DNA of 64,000 nt from Cyanophora paradoxa (GCA_004431415.1 QPMI01000626.1:62001-126000), one strand, 5' to 3'; counted from the first letter of the stretch, positions 1 through 11,067 are shown. The notes: a model not told the origin generated them from the letters alone. A program made the numbers and translations.

Positions 1-339
1 CGCCGCGGTCGCCGGGCGCGCGCGCGGGCCGGCCGCCGAAGCGGCGGCAGCAGCAGCCGAGCCCGGCCGCCGCGAAACGGCGGCGGCGCTCGTAGGCCTC
101 CTCGAGCCGGGTACGTGCGCGGGGGCCGCCGCGTTGGCAAGCGGGCCCGACTGCGCAGGGCGCGTCGTGAGCGAACAGGGCGGGGGAACAGTGGGGCGGG
201 GGTACGTGGCGCACGAGGGGCGATCCCATCGAGTCGCTGGCTGCGAGGCTCCGCAGCACCTCGATTGGCCTGCGTGCGCCCGCCCGCCCGGTCTTAGCGC
301 GCGGTCTTTGAAAAGGGCGGGTCGGGTTGGGGGGGCGAA

Positions 340-825
340 CAGGGGCTCGTCGCCGGCCCCTTCGAAGTGCTCGCGGATGGCCTGCGGCATCGCCCCCAGC
401 ACGCGGTCCGCCGCTGCGCAGGGCGAAGCGGGGCGGGGCGGCGCGTTAAGTAGAGCGCAGTAGGCGGAGGAGGGCATGGCTCGAAGGGGCTAATCGATCA
501 TAGATGTTATAAAGTGTTATAAGGTGTGGTGTTACTTGCCAAGTATACGCTTAGTAAAGCTTAAGCGGGGCGGGGCTGGCGGGGCGGGGCGGGGCGGGCG
601 GGGCGGGGCGGGGCGGACAGGGCCGGTCGGCGGGGTTCTTCTCCAGGAGCCACATGACGGTCGCCGTGAAGGCCCGCGAGTAGCAGCGCGGCAGCGAGCG
701 CGGCCGCTGCGTCGTGATCGCATTCGCTAAAGCGAAGAGGTTCTCTCCCTGCGCACACGCGTACCCCTGCGCGTCAGCCCGGGACGGGGCGGGACGGGGC
801 GGGGAGGGAGGGAGGGAGGGGTGCG

Positions 826-856
<31 letters not shown>

Positions 857-1858
857 ACGCGCCTCGAAGGGGGCCGGAGGGCGGAGAGGGTATAGAGAAT
901 GATGCCCACGGACCACTCGTCCACCTTCGCGTCGTACCTGCGGCCGTCCGGGCGCGCGCGCGGGGGCGTGAGCGATGGCGGGGGCGAGTGCTTCTTCGTC
1001 TTCTTTTCACAGGGGCACACGTCTTGTGCTTGATAACCTCGGGGGAGAGGTACAGGGGGGTACCCACGCGCGTCTCCATTTGCGCCTCGATGCTGTTCAG
1101 CAGCCGCGAGACACCCAGGTCGCCCACCTGTCCCGCGCGGCGCCGTGAGCGGCGGCGAGCCGCGGCGAGGCGGCGGGCGGGCGGGCGGCGGGCGGGCGGG
1201 CGGCGGCGGGCCGCGCGCGCTCGCCTTGACGTGGTTGTCCTTTGTCAGGAACACGTTGAGCGATTTCAAATCCCTGCGTGCCGGGCGGCTCGCGGCGCGA
1301 AGCGGGAGAGGAAAGGAAAAGGAAAGAAAGAGGCTCCGGCGCGCCTGTGGACGATGTTCTTCATGTGGAGGTGCTGGACGGCGGAGCAGAGCTCAAAGAG
1401 GTAGCGCCACAGGTCCCGCTCGTCGAAGATGCGCTGGCTCGCCAGCTGCCGGTTCAGCGACTGCTGGAGGTCCCCTGCGGAGTCTCTGAGCAGGGAGGGG
1501 CCCGGCGAGCGAGCGCGGCGCGGCGCTGCGGGCCGACCTCCCTCTGCGTACTCCATCACGATGTACAGCGCCTGATCCTCGACGAACGAGTTGTAGTAGT
1601 GGATGATGTTGGGGTGCCGCAGCACCCGCATGTTTGCGACCTTGCGCGGTTGTTAGGGCGGCGGGCACCACGGGATCCGAGGGCGCTCACCTCCGCTATG
1701 CATTCCCGCTGCTGTTGAGGGTTGAGGTGCTTCATCGCGATCTTCTTGAGCACGTACATGCCCCCGTCGATCTTGGATCGCACTTTGAAGACCTGCCCGT
1801 ACGCGCCGCGGCCTAGCTCCCGCATCACCTCGAGGTCGTCTGCAAACCCTCCCTTAGA
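340..1858 (-). CDS. NEK/NIMA-like serine/threonine protein kinase (kinase domain, C-terminus not resolved)
   Basis: Phosphotransferase acting on Ser/Thr. Exons readable on the minus strand: about 1858-1691 (glycine loop GRGAYGQVFKV, VAIK-type Lys in YVLKKI), 1640-1538 (MRVLRHPNIIHYY, hinge VMEYAEGG), 1474-1345, 1273-1225 (catalytic loop HRDLKSLNVFLTKDN, formed only after splicing), 1127 to about 1063 (DLG in place of DFG, then VGTPLYLSPEVI), 937 to about 890 (DAKVDEWSVGIILYTL), about 748-625 (WLLEKNPADRP) and 413 leftward (SADRVLGAMPQAI). DLG, GTPLYLSPE and the split order fit the NEK family. Several introns start with GC (after 1345, 1225 and probably near 890). Upstream of the glycine loop the frame reads through GSKGGFADDLEV and the true start is unclear. 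Introns are C-rich on the sense strand. The family call is firm; the ends are not. Confidence 0.85.
464..590 (-). repeat. Intron repeat copy 1 (introner-like candidate)
   Basis: About 125 bases in the kinase intron between exons ending at 413 and starting near 625. It matches 59541-59665 in an intron of the GH65-like gene, in the same orientation relative to its host gene. Shared blocks include ggcggaggagggca, the element core cttgccaagt, and gtaaagcttaagcgggg. The core can form a stem (TTGCCAAG with CTTGGTAA in copy 2). Confidence 0.6.
829..856 (+). repeat. Poly(G) tract of 28 G
   Basis: Uninterrupted G run inside a kinase intron (C run on the sense strand). Similar long runs lie near 23697-23716, 26042-26061, 27035-27058, 42942-42970, 43183-43205, 43651-43668 and 57522-57548, in introns of minus-strand genes or just beside them. 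Confidence 0.9.
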
Positions 1859-2218
1859 GCCGTGCAGGATGCACGCGCCTCAGCGGGTTCGCGGGGGCTG
1901 GGCGCGGACCGAGCCGGTAAGCGGGGCACTGCGGCGCCTGGCGGATTGCTGGGGCCGCCCGCTCCATGCCTGGCATCGTCTCTCCTCGCTCCCACTCCGA
2001 GCTCGCCATCGGCGCCGAGCCCTACGAGCGGGCCGCCCTTGCCCGCCCCGGCTCTTTGCCTCGAGTGGCGGCCGGCACACTCGAGTGTCGGAGCTACGAA
2101 GTTGCTCCCAGGGGGAGGGGCGCCGAGCTCCCAGCTGCAGCTTGCGGTTCGCTGCGGTTTGCGGTCCGTCTGCGACTCTGCGGAGAACTGCGGGGTACGG
2201 CGAACGAAGTCTGCTGCG
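1859..2218. promoter_or_regulatory. Short region between two divergent genes
   Basis: About 360 bases separate the first clear kinase exon (minus) from the ATG of the secreted protein (plus). It probably holds the kinase N-terminus and both promoters. I see no TATA box or other defined element. Open frames here are low-complexity Arg/Pro/Ala reading and were not accepted as coding. Confidence 0.35.
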
Positions 2219-5200
2219 ATGATCTCCCGTGGCTTCCACAGCTTCCGGGTGCTTTGTATCATGCTTCTCGTTGTAGGTGAGGCTCGCATGCCCGCCTTTC
2301 TCAAGTCCTCTGATTAACCGTCGCGCAGCGGTCGGTGCGCCTGCATCCTAGCGCCGCGACGTGCGGGGCAGGCCATTGCTGCCCTCAATCGGCACTGCTC
2401 ATCTATGCTGCTCGCTTGCTCTCTCCCCCTAATCCCTCTCCTCCGCGCTCCTCTCGTCACGTTGGCCTGGATGGCGCGTGCTCGCAGCGCGCGCGCAGCC
2501 GCCGGCGGAGGAAGCGTCGTGCTCCATCGACGCGACGTGCATTCTTGTGGACGCCTCTGTCTCGGAATCGTGCTGCACTTCGTCCCGCCTCACCAACACG
2601 CTCGCAAAGACGGGCTCGCGCATCCAGGGCTCCCAGCTCATCAACGGCACCATCGAGGGCGAATCCATCGTCACCGATTCGCAGGTGCTCGATCTTCATC
2701 TCGCTTCGCGCGGCGCGAAGCGAGCGCGCTGACGTCGAAGTCGACGGCCCGCGCCCAGCTGAGGAACGTCTCCGTCAGCCTGGCGAGCTCTGTGAAGGCA
2801 AGCGTCCTCTCCTACGTCACCGTCAACGCGTGCGCCACGGGCCGCGCCGCGCTCCCCGCTCACCGCTCCTGCTCACGTGCCCGGCCGACGCGGGCCGGCG
2901 CCGGCGCCGCACTGCAGATCGACGCTCGACGCGGTGCGCGTTCCCGGGCCCGGCCCCGACTGCGAGGCCCAGAGGGCCAATACGCATGCGAGGCTTCAGC
3001 TCACGCCGCCTGGCCCGGCGCGGCGCTGCGGCAGGTGGTGAGCGAGGGCGCCTACTTCGACTCGTCCCGCTTCTCCCGCTGCCGCACCTTCGCCGGCGGC
3101 AACTTCGTCCGGTCCGCCCGCCCTCCCCTGCCCGCCCGCGCCCGCGCGCCCGCCGGCTTGGCGGATGTGGCGGCGCGCAGGTCGACGTGCGGGGGCGGCG
3201 GGGTGCTGGAGGGGGCGTACCTGCGCGGCGCCGAGCTGCTCGCGGCCGTCCTGAAGGACGCTTCCGTCAACGAGTGCGCCCCCCGCCCCCCGCTCCCTTC
3301 CCTTCAACCTTCCTAAAGCTCGCCTTTGTAGCCTTTCCTAGTCTTCCCTTGAAGTTCCAAGTCTTTCTAGAGCACGTCCTGCGCCCCCCGCTCCCTTCAC
3401 TTGAGCCTTTCCTTGAAGTTCCTAGCCTTTCTAGAGCACGCCCCGTGCCCCCTGCTCCCTTCACTCGAGCTTTTCCTTGAAGTTTATAGCCTTTGTAGAG
3501 CACGCCCCGTGGCCCCCGCTCCCTTCACTTGAGCCTTTCCTTGAAGTTCCAAGTCTTTCTAGAGCACGCCCCGTGCCCCCTGCTCCCTTCACTCGAGCTT
3601 TTCCTTGAAGTTCCTAGCCTTTCTAGAGCACGCCCCGTGGCCCCCGCTCCCTTCACTCGAGCTTTTCCTTGAAGTTTCTAGCCTTTGTAGAGCACGCCCT
3701 GTGGCCCCCGCTCCCTTCACTTGAGCCTTTCCTTGAAGTTCCTAGCCTTTCTAGAGCACGCCCCGCACCCCGAGCTCCCTTCACTTGAGTCTTTCCTTGA
3801 AGTTCAACGGTTCCAAGTCTTTCTAGAGCACGCCCCGTGCCCCCCGCTCCCTTCACTTGAGTCTTCCCTTGAAGTTCCAAGTCTTTCTAGAGCCCGCCCC
3901 GCGCCTCGAGCTCCCTTCACTTGAGCCTGTCCTTGAAGTTCCAAGTCTTTCTAGAGCACGCCCCGTGCCCCCCGCTCCCTTCACTTGAGTCTTCCCTTGA
4001 AGTTCCAAGTCTTTCTAGAGCACGCCCCGTGGCCCCCGCTCCCTTCACTCGAGCCTTTCCGTGAAGTTCCAAGTCTTTCTAGAGCACATCCCGCGCCCCC
4101 CGCTCCCTTCACTTGAGCGTTCCATCTAGAGCCTTCCCAGCCTTTCCAGCCTCCTAGCCTGTCTAGAGCATGCCCCACGCCCCGCGGCCTCGACGGCCTC
4201 CCGCTTCACTTACGGCCGGGGTCGACGGGGGGACAGTTCGCGGCTGGAGGGCGTGCAGGGCGCCAACATCTCGGTCTCAGGCAGCCGCCTCCTCGATGTC
4301 AACGCCACCGGTGCGACCGCGCCTCATGTGCTCCTTGTCCTAGCTATAGGATTAATATTACATTATGCAGACTCTTCTCTTGATTACTCAAGCTTGAGCC
4401 TCAGCTCAGTTTACTTATAATTAGATTAGCCTAGCGATTTCAATCAAGAGCTACGATGAAACAAAGCCAATCAATCAATGATATCGATCCGCAGACTCGC
4501 GCTTCGAGGAGTCGGAGGCGGCGGGCGTGCGGGCGCGCAACGCCTCCGTCTCCGGCGCCGTCGTCTCCGACTCTATGCTGCTCCACGTCCGCCTCGAGCC
4601 GGGCTCCTCCGTCTCCGGTCCGACGGCCCCCGCCCGCCCGCCCGCCCCGCCGCTCTCTTAACTCTGAACTTAAGCTTAAGCTGAGCTGAGCTGAAGCACT
4701 AGCTTGGCTTGCCAATTGCAGGTTGACTTTAGCTAACTTAGTAGTAGTAGTAATAATAGCTTCTGGCGCGCAGGCTCGCAGGTGGAGTCGTCGCTGGTGG
4801 CCGGCTCGCGGCTCGAGGGGGCCCGCGTGCGCGGCGCCCTCGTGAGGAACTCCACCGTCACCAACGCCACCCTAGTGCGCCTGCCCCGCCCCGCGGCCGC
4901 CCCGCCCCGCCCCGAACCCCCACCCCTCGCGTGCCGCGGGCCCCGCCGGCGCCGGCGCCGCGCCTTGGACTAGGCCCCCGCCGGACCCCGCCCCCGCGAG
5001 ATCTGATCCGAGCGGCCCGGGCCCGGCCCACCACCGTGGCACGCGCGCAGGTCGGCGCCAGCGTGGTGAACGAGGACGTCACGGGCCGCTCGATCGTCTG
5101 CGAGCCCTGCCCGGAGGCCCCCGACGACCGCAGGCTCTGCGACCCCGCCCTCTGCCGTGCGCTCTATATTTAGCTAGCCCCTCCCGGGGCTAAATATTAA

Positions 5201-5404
5201 GCTATCATAGTAGTATATTTAGCTATATTTGCGCTCTTGAGCCCCTCGCCCCCGGCCCGCCTCCGCCTCCGCCCGGCCCCCGCCCGCCTGACCGGGAGAG
5301 CAGCGCAAGCGAACGGGGCGGCCGGGGCGCCGCTCGGGCGCTTCGGGCTTCGGGCTTTGGCGCTGGCCCTGGGCGCCTCCCTCCTCGCCTCCTTCCTCTC
5401 TTAG
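2219..5404 (+). CDS. Secreted GPI-anchored beta-helix (pentapeptide-like repeat) protein
   Basis: Exon 1 (2219-2272) encodes a signal peptide, MISRGFHSFRVLCIMLLV, then donor GTAGGT. Exon 2 (2499 to about 2681) joins in phase 0 and starts the repeat region (SRIQGSQLINGTIEGESIV). Later exons near 2758-2828, 3049-3109, 3190-3268, 4232-4312, 4488-4617 and 4772-4872 each carry one or two coils rich in Ser/Asn/Val/Gly, such as RNVSVSLASSVKASVL, GANISVSGSRLLDVNAT and ARNASVSGAVVSDSML. Exon 5051-5159 ends in a Cys-rich stretch (CEPCPEAPDDRRLCDPALC). The last exon (5304-5404) joins in phase 1 and gives small residues (ANGAAGAP), a spacer and a hydrophobic tail ending ALALALGASLLASFLS, a classic GPI-attachment signal. 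Likely a cell-surface or scale-associated protein. The repeat fold is inferred; no enzyme motif is visible. If the last intron is not removed, the frame stops at 5173. Confidence 0.65.
3335..4190 (+). repeat. Intronic minisatellite, unit of about 64 bp, about 13 copies
   Basis: Imperfect tandem repeats fill the intron between the fourth and fifth repeat exons of the beta-helix gene. The unit carries ttgaagttccaagtctttc, then tagagcacgccccgtg, then cgctcccttcacttgagc. Units vary by a few bases (ccaagtc or cctagcc; gtgccccc, gtggcccc or gcgccccc). No open frame is conserved in them. Confidence 0.9.
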
Positions 5405-5640
5405 CTGTAGATCTAGAGCCCCCCGTCCCGTATTTCTTATATTATTAGGTTAGAGTGCAGTTCCTGGCATTCTCGAATCGAAGGGCGATTTCTCTGGCAT
5501 TCTCGAATCGAATACCGCAGTGCTAGCTTGAAGCTGTGAGCTTGAGGGGCCCGAGGCGATCTCCCGAAGGCTTGAAGCCTTGAAGGGCGCTGTACCCGTC
5601 CCCGCGAAAAACAGCGAAACAGCGAACAACACCAGCGGCC

Positions 5641-8600
5641 ATGAAAGACGCGATCGCCGTTCTCCTCGAGGACCACAAGAACGTCCTTGAGCTCCTGGTC
5701 CGCGCTCCGCAACCGCCGGGCCCGGGGCGCTTGAATTTCGCCTGCGCATGCCCGGGTGCAAAATCGTCGCCCATTTAAATTTTTGATTTCTTACCGCCTG
5801 CGCATGCGTGATTGCTGCCCGCAGGATCGTTACGAAATGGTGCGCATTGCTTGCGCCGCCCGTGATCCGCGAGATTCGGGAGGCCGGCTGTTTAAGATCT
5901 AGATCTCCCGTCCCATGCGGCGCGTGATCATATGCGCATGCATGAGCCGGCCGGCTGCGGCCGACTCTAGCCTGAAGCGGCTCGCGCAGGTGCACGACCA
6001 CAAAGAACGCGAGAATATCTTGCACACCGTGATGACGATGCTTCTTACGCATGACTACCTTGAGCGCGTCGTGATCTACCCGGTTCGCGCCGCTGGCGCC
6101 TGGCTTCAAAACCCTAAATATTTAAGGCTTCGCGGGCCGGCTCGTCGCCGCCGCGCGTCGGCAAGCGCTCATTTCTTTGGGGCGGGCTTGCAGCAAATTC
6201 TGAAGGCGCACAAAGACTTGGTGCACCACTCCATCGTTGAGCATCGGGAGGCGAGCGGTTTTCGCGCAGTTTTCGCGCTACGAGCGCGAAATCTGCCCCG
6301 GACTGACCCGCCGCCGCGAAACAGGTCGAAAAGTACGTGAAGGAGATCGAGGATGTGCGTGCGAGAACTCTGCTTCGCTCCTCCTTGATTCACCTCTTCC
6401 CCTGATCGTGATGACGGGTCCTGCGCGCGCGCGGCGCCGCAGGAGATGCAGAAGGGGCGGCACCTCCCCGCCGACCACCGCCGCCTCTCTACCATCGTGC
6501 GCGTGCTCAGCGGCTCGCAGCCAGTCGTGGCCACCTGCTGGGATCGATATCCGAGCCGAGCTCGAGACCGCGCCGCGCGCGCGCGTACGCGTCCGCAGGT
6601 GAAGAAGCTGCGGGAGGCGTTCATCCACCACGTGAAGGACGAGGTGCACCCCCGGCCCAGCGCGCGCGCGCGCCCGCGGGCTAGCCCTAGATCTAGCCCT
6701 CCCATCCGACCCGCCGCTCACGCATGGTTCGGCTGGCATGCACGCGCAGGAGCGCCAGCTGATCCCGCTGCTGGCGCGTTCGCGATCCGCCACATATAGC
6801 TACGGATTCCAGCCCGGCCCCGGACCGGGCCCCGCGGCCGCCGGGCGTACTTGTTGACTGATCACGACTTGCAATTGGCCCGCGACTGCCGCGCGCGCCC
6901 GCAGAAACACGACCTGGACGATCAGACGCGCAAGGTACCCCGGCCCGCCCCGGGACGATGCGCGAGATTAATTTAGATATATGTGCGGCGGCGCTCGCTC
7001 ATGGCCACGCTCGCGGGGAATCGAATATGAATGGGGGCGACGCGTGCAGTTTGTGCAGACCGAGGTGGAGACCGTACGCAAGGTCCGCGCGTCCGGCCCG
7101 CGGGCCCGGCCCCCGCCCCGTTCGCGAGCGCCATATATATTTAATTATAAACGCGCGCAGGAGCCGATCAGCTCCTCGGGCGAGCTTCTTTCTCGCTTCG
7201 CGAAGGTGTGTGTGCGCGAAGGAAGGTGTGTAGTCGTTGCCGTTCCGATGTGGACCACGTGGACGTGGTCTTACCAGTGAGGGAGATGTTGCCAGCCTGG
7301 TTTCCACTGAGTCGAGCCGCTCGTACCATGTACCCCAGTCAGTAGTCTTGCTGTACCCTCCGGGACCGCACCACGGCTCCCAATACAGCCCCACCACCCC
7401 TCGGGGCAATCTCGCGTGTAGCGCACGGGCTGGGAGCACAGCTGGGCAGCCACAGCACAGCAGAGCGGGCCCAACAACACCAATAATACCCTCGCCGGGA
7501 CAGCCCCTGGCCCCGTCGACGGACGCTGCGGACGTCGATGCGCCGGTGGAGAGTCCGTGGATTCTGCATGGTGGAGAGTGCGCGCGATCGCTGGACTACG
7601 AAAAGGAGGGACGATCGGCACGGAGGCCGAATCTTCAAAAGCGGAGGGAGGAGAAGAAGATGGCGATCCCAACCGCGACCGCAGCGATGTGCTCGTCAGC
7701 AGCAGCACCGGGTGATGCCCCGCGACCGGCCCTCGCTCGCGCGCTGGACCGCGTCGGACCGTCGGGTGATTCCCGTGCCGCCTGCAGCAGCCTTGGCAGC
7801 TGGGTGATTCCAGCGTAATCCGTGCGGCCTGATCGAGAGCTGGTGCTCTTTCCACGTCGATCAGCGCAATCGCGCATCGGAGGCCGGGTGATTCCGGCAT
7901 GAGCCTCGGCTTGCGTACCTCAGCGACCCAGCACGCCGCGCTCCGCGCGCATGAGCAAGGGCGCCAAAGGCGAGCGCTGTCTGCGAGTGCTGCGCGTCCG
8001 GGAGTCCGCCCAACCAGACCGGCGCGCACTTGGCCGCGATCGCCCGGACCTGCGCATACGGACTGGAGGCGGCGATCAAGCTACATCTCCACGCTGAAGA
8101 TACGCTCTCTCTCGTTCTTTCCGTCGCATTAGCAGCTCGCCCCCCCGAGAGTCGCTCTTAGAAGGGAACCATCTATGCGTGTCCCGCGACTCGGCTACCC
8201 ATGCCAGTCGCCTTGAGAGTCTATGAGCCTTGAGAGTCTATCTTGCTTCCGACTGAGAGTCTGTCGCAACCGACTGGGAGTCCGGCCCCCGCGCCGTTCA
8301 GTCGTGACCCTTATCGCTGTCCGATGGCCCACGGATGATGTATCCGATGCGGCGTTGCCCCTTCCAATCCCGGATGATGTATCCGATGAGTCGCATAGCC
8401 TGCCATGGCCCGTTGGAGCCCGAAGAGAGTTGCCTCGCCGGTCCCGAGCTGCTAGCCTCCCGCCTGAGTGATGGCCCCTGCGGAAGGATGGCTCTGACCG
8501 ATCCCTCTTGCTGTCTTGCTCAGATGCGGTCACTCGCAATCGAGGCTTCAAGATGACCAGACTTACCTTGCGTGCCGCGCGTCACACCCGTCTTTACGAT

Positions 8601-9517
8601 GGCCGTGATTGCCCGAGCCGCCCCTCCCCGTCGCTGACGTGCTGTACCCCGACGTCGATGTCCCCCGGGCCCTGCCCCCTTGCATCCTTTGCCGTTCTCC
8701 ATTCCTCTTTTGAGTCTTCCCATTTCCTTTCCGTCGGGTGGTGGTTTTCTGCCTGGTCTCTTGCTGTGGGATGCAAGTGCCGGTGCCTCTCTGTATGGCC
8801 CCAGGGTCCCATCAGTGGCTTGGCCTCTTCAGACCTCACGCCTCGCTGCTGCCTGGATAGCGGGTTCTTTCTCATCCCTGTCCTTTCTCGTGCAGTTTCG
8901 TAGTGGCTTCATCCTTACCAGTGAGGGAGATCCCCCCCGGGTAGCTTTCACCTTACCAGTGAGGGAGATCCCTGTACCCCTCGTTCCCTTGGCGTACCCC
9001 TCGATCTTTCGGACGGCCCTTGAGAGTTGTACCCCTTCTGGCCCTTGGTTCATTGCCAGGCCTAGGCGTTTTCCGTCCCGGCCCCGACCACGTGGGCGTA
9101 GTCGTTGCCGTTCCGATGTGGACCACGTGGACGTGGTCTTACCAGTGAGGGAGATGTTGCCAGCCTGGTTTCCACTGAGTCGAGCCGCTCGTACCATGTA
9201 CCCCAGTCAGTAGTCTTGCTGTACCCTCCGGGACCGCACCACGGCTCCCAATACAGCCCCACCACCCCTCGGGGCAATCTCGCGTGTAGCGCACGGGCTG
9301 GGAGCACAGCTGGGCAGCCACAGCACAGCAGAGCGGGCCCAACAACACCAATAATACTATCTATATATATATATATATATACGGCTCGGCCGCGGCCGCG
9401 GCCGCGGACGCATATGCTCTTGTCGCGCGCCTGAAGCTTATTATAATTACTTACAATATTAATGCGCTAATTATGATCACCTCGGCCAATGTTTTGCAGG
9501 CCGGCGTAGAGCAGTAG
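5641..9517 (+). CDS. Hemerythrin (HHE) domain protein
   Basis: Iron- or oxygen-binding four-helix HHE protein, probably cytosolic. The first exon begins MKDAIAVLLEDHKNVLELLV, the usual start of an HHE helix. A 15-base micro-exon (near 5825, DRYEM) follows, then SSLKRLAQ and VHDHKERENILHTVMTMLL with THDYLERVVIYP (near 5990-6081), where H..D/E.ER..YP are metal-site residues. A second set follows: ILKAHKDLVHHSIVEHR (near 6191-6246), EKYVKEIEDV (near 6325-6352), VKKLREAFIHHVKDE (near 6600-6644), ERQLIPLLA (near 6751-6777), KHDLDDQTRK, FVQTEVETVRK (near 7048-7082) and EPISSSGELLSRFAK (7161-7205). The last exon (9500-9517) would add AGVEQ then a stop, in phase 0. Introns are short except the final one, which holds a mobile element. 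Exon limits other than those given exactly are approximate. Confidence 0.7.
7230..7489 (+). repeat. Terminal direct repeat, left copy
   Basis: Starts gtagtcgttgccgttcc and ends caccaataatac. Identity with 9098-9357 is complete as far as I can read. The flanks differ at once on both sides. Confidence 0.9.
9098..9357 (+). repeat. Terminal direct repeat, right copy
   Basis: Second copy of 7230-7489 at a constant offset of 1868 bases. It is followed directly by a short TA microsatellite (about 9362-9381). The phrase ttaccagtgagggagat occurs inside each copy and twice more just upstream (near 8918 and 8953). Confidence 0.9.
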
Positions 9518-10640
9518 ATCAATATCGAGATCAACATCGCAATCGGCGTGCCCGGCGGCCCGCGGCGCCCGAGCTGGCCGCGTTTACGGACTGCGGCATG
9601 CACCGGCCGCATCGAAGAGGCTCAGAGGTACCCATAGCTATAGCGCTAGCTGGCCCGCGGCTCGTTGGAACTCTTTGCCGGATTGGATAATTTTGGATTT
9701 TCGAATATCCGATAGTGGCCATGGGGGCCCGCGGCCGAGCCGGCGCGGATAGATAGTTTGGCGGATATGGCGGATGCATGTGGCGGATATAGTTTGAACA
9801 TATATATACGAATTGAACGGGAGGGCCCGGGGGAGAGCCACGGGGGGGGCGGTGCACGTGGGGGCGGGCTCGCGATCGAGCTCGAGGGGGAAGGGGAGGG
9901 GGGCCCGGGGGGAATGGGATCCGGAGGGGCGGGCATGTTGGAGCTTGAGCTCTGAACATGTTGAAGAGGTACCCTGCAGATGGAGGCTCGAGAGGAGGAG
10001 GCCTGGCATCGACGGCCTGCCAGCGCGGCGCCGGGCTGAGCTCGAGCTCGAGGCTGGGCCGGGGGCCGGCCTACCTTAAATTAAACCAAGCTGCAAGATC
10101 ATGATATCGATATCGATATCGATGGCGCCGGCCGCGGGCGCCGGCCGCGGGCCAGCGGCCCGCGGGCCCGGCCGTATCTACATGTACGTAGTACGTAAAC
10201 GTATACGTACGCGTGGCGCGGGCGCGACTTGCCCGTCAAGCTCATGAGCGCTAGCAGCGGCTCATGATCAGCTGAGCAATGATCATGAGCGACGAGCAGC
10301 TAGCCGGACTCCCGGCTCGTCGCCGAGTCGGGCGGCCGCGGGGCGGACGCGCGGCGGACGGCGGCGCGGCTCGTCGGGCGGGGCGGACGCGCGGCAGGGC
10401 GCGGATACGCACGTACGAGCAGCTAGCCGGAGACTGACCGGAGACTGGGGCGGAGTCTGTGCCTAGCCGCGAGCTCATCAGCGCGTAGGTGCCTAGCCTC
10501 ATCAGGCCCTCATGCAGGACCTGGCGCCGCCGCAGTGGCGCCGCACTGGCGCGGCGAGCGACCGGTAGCGCTAGCATGCTCAGCGGCGAGCTCCTCAGCG
10601 GCTTGCCTTCTACCCCCGGTAGCCGATTTGCAATGATGAC
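9518..10640. other. No gene recognised; palindrome-rich spacer
   Basis: Region between the hemerythrin stop and the retroposon tail. It has alternating patches of palindromic words (atcgatatcgat at 10110, gcggccgcgg near 9390, ggcgccggccgc at 10123-10145, gtatacgtacgcg at 10200). Open frames are short and low in complexity. No RNA gene recognised. Confidence 0.5.
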
Positions 10641-10643
10641 GTC

Positions 10644-10883
10644 TTTTTTTTTTTTGAGAGACTACGGTGGGGCGAACCCCCCGTAGGTAGTGATATTAAA
10701 GACAACAAAGCAATCACAAATCAAAGATACAGTAAACTAGCACAAAATATATACAGAATCAAGAGGGATCACGAGAAAGGACACGATCAGAAGAACGCAA
10801 AAGATAAGGAGAACGAGCACGAGGAGAAGGAGTAGAAGAGCTCAAGGGCGTCGATGCAGAAGTACTAGTCACACTAGAACGAC
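10644..10883 (-). mobile_element. Poly(A)-tailed retroposon 3' end with stem-loop (SINE/LINE-like)
   Basis: On the minus strand the sequence is pyrimidine-rich and ends in a perfect hairpin (10686-10662), then a short spacer and 12 A (10655-10644). The hairpin stem is CTACGG plus GGGG pairing with CCCC and CCGTAG around a TTCG loop. A 3' hairpin followed by poly(A) is known from LINEs and their SINE partners that need a specific 3' structure. The word gacgtc occurs at both edges (10638-10643 and near 10880), a possible short target duplication. No reverse transcriptase is present. Confidence 0.45.
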
Positions 10884-11067
10884 GTCGACCGGCCGGGGCG
10901 CCGGGCAATTCCAATATATTGGCAATTGCAAGAGATGATCGGCTTCTTGCGATTTGGTTCGACTTCTTGCGATTTTTGGGGGTACAGGTGTAGGAGGAGG
11001 GGGGAGCAGATCACGGTGACTGATCGATCGAAGCAGGTTGCGGTCTCACCCTAAGCCGTCGTCAGCG

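Larger units (their letters stand above)
7230..9357. mobile_element. Element with 260-bp terminal direct repeats, inside the last hemerythrin intron
   Basis: Two copies of a 260-base sequence, at 7230-7489 and 9098-9357, look identical and enclose about 1.6 kb. The interior at 7690-7915 is clearly related to 39735-39950 inside the LTR element of this window: both carry four or five copies of the phrase gggtgattcc or gggtgatgcc. A second shared reading is CAYGLEAAIK (near 8050) against CAYGLHSLVV (near 38370). No polymerase, integrase or transposase is visible. The repeat ends do not show TG...CA and I found no target duplication, so the true boundary is uncertain. Probably a non-autonomous LTR-type element. 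Confidence 0.55.

Noticed and set aside
8508-9213. Plus- and minus-strand frames inside the 7.2-9.4 kb element
   Set aside because: No domain, no similarity between them and element proteins; mixed frames around repeated ttaccagtgagggagat words.
10662-10686. Rho-independent terminator
   Set aside because: The hairpin plus T run resembles one on the plus strand, but the T run precedes the hairpin there, and the context is eukaryotic; a retroposon tail explains it better.
10669-10690. tRNA B-box (ggttcg) on the minus strand
   Set aside because: The word is the loop side of a perfect hairpin, and no A-box or cloverleaf could be built around it.
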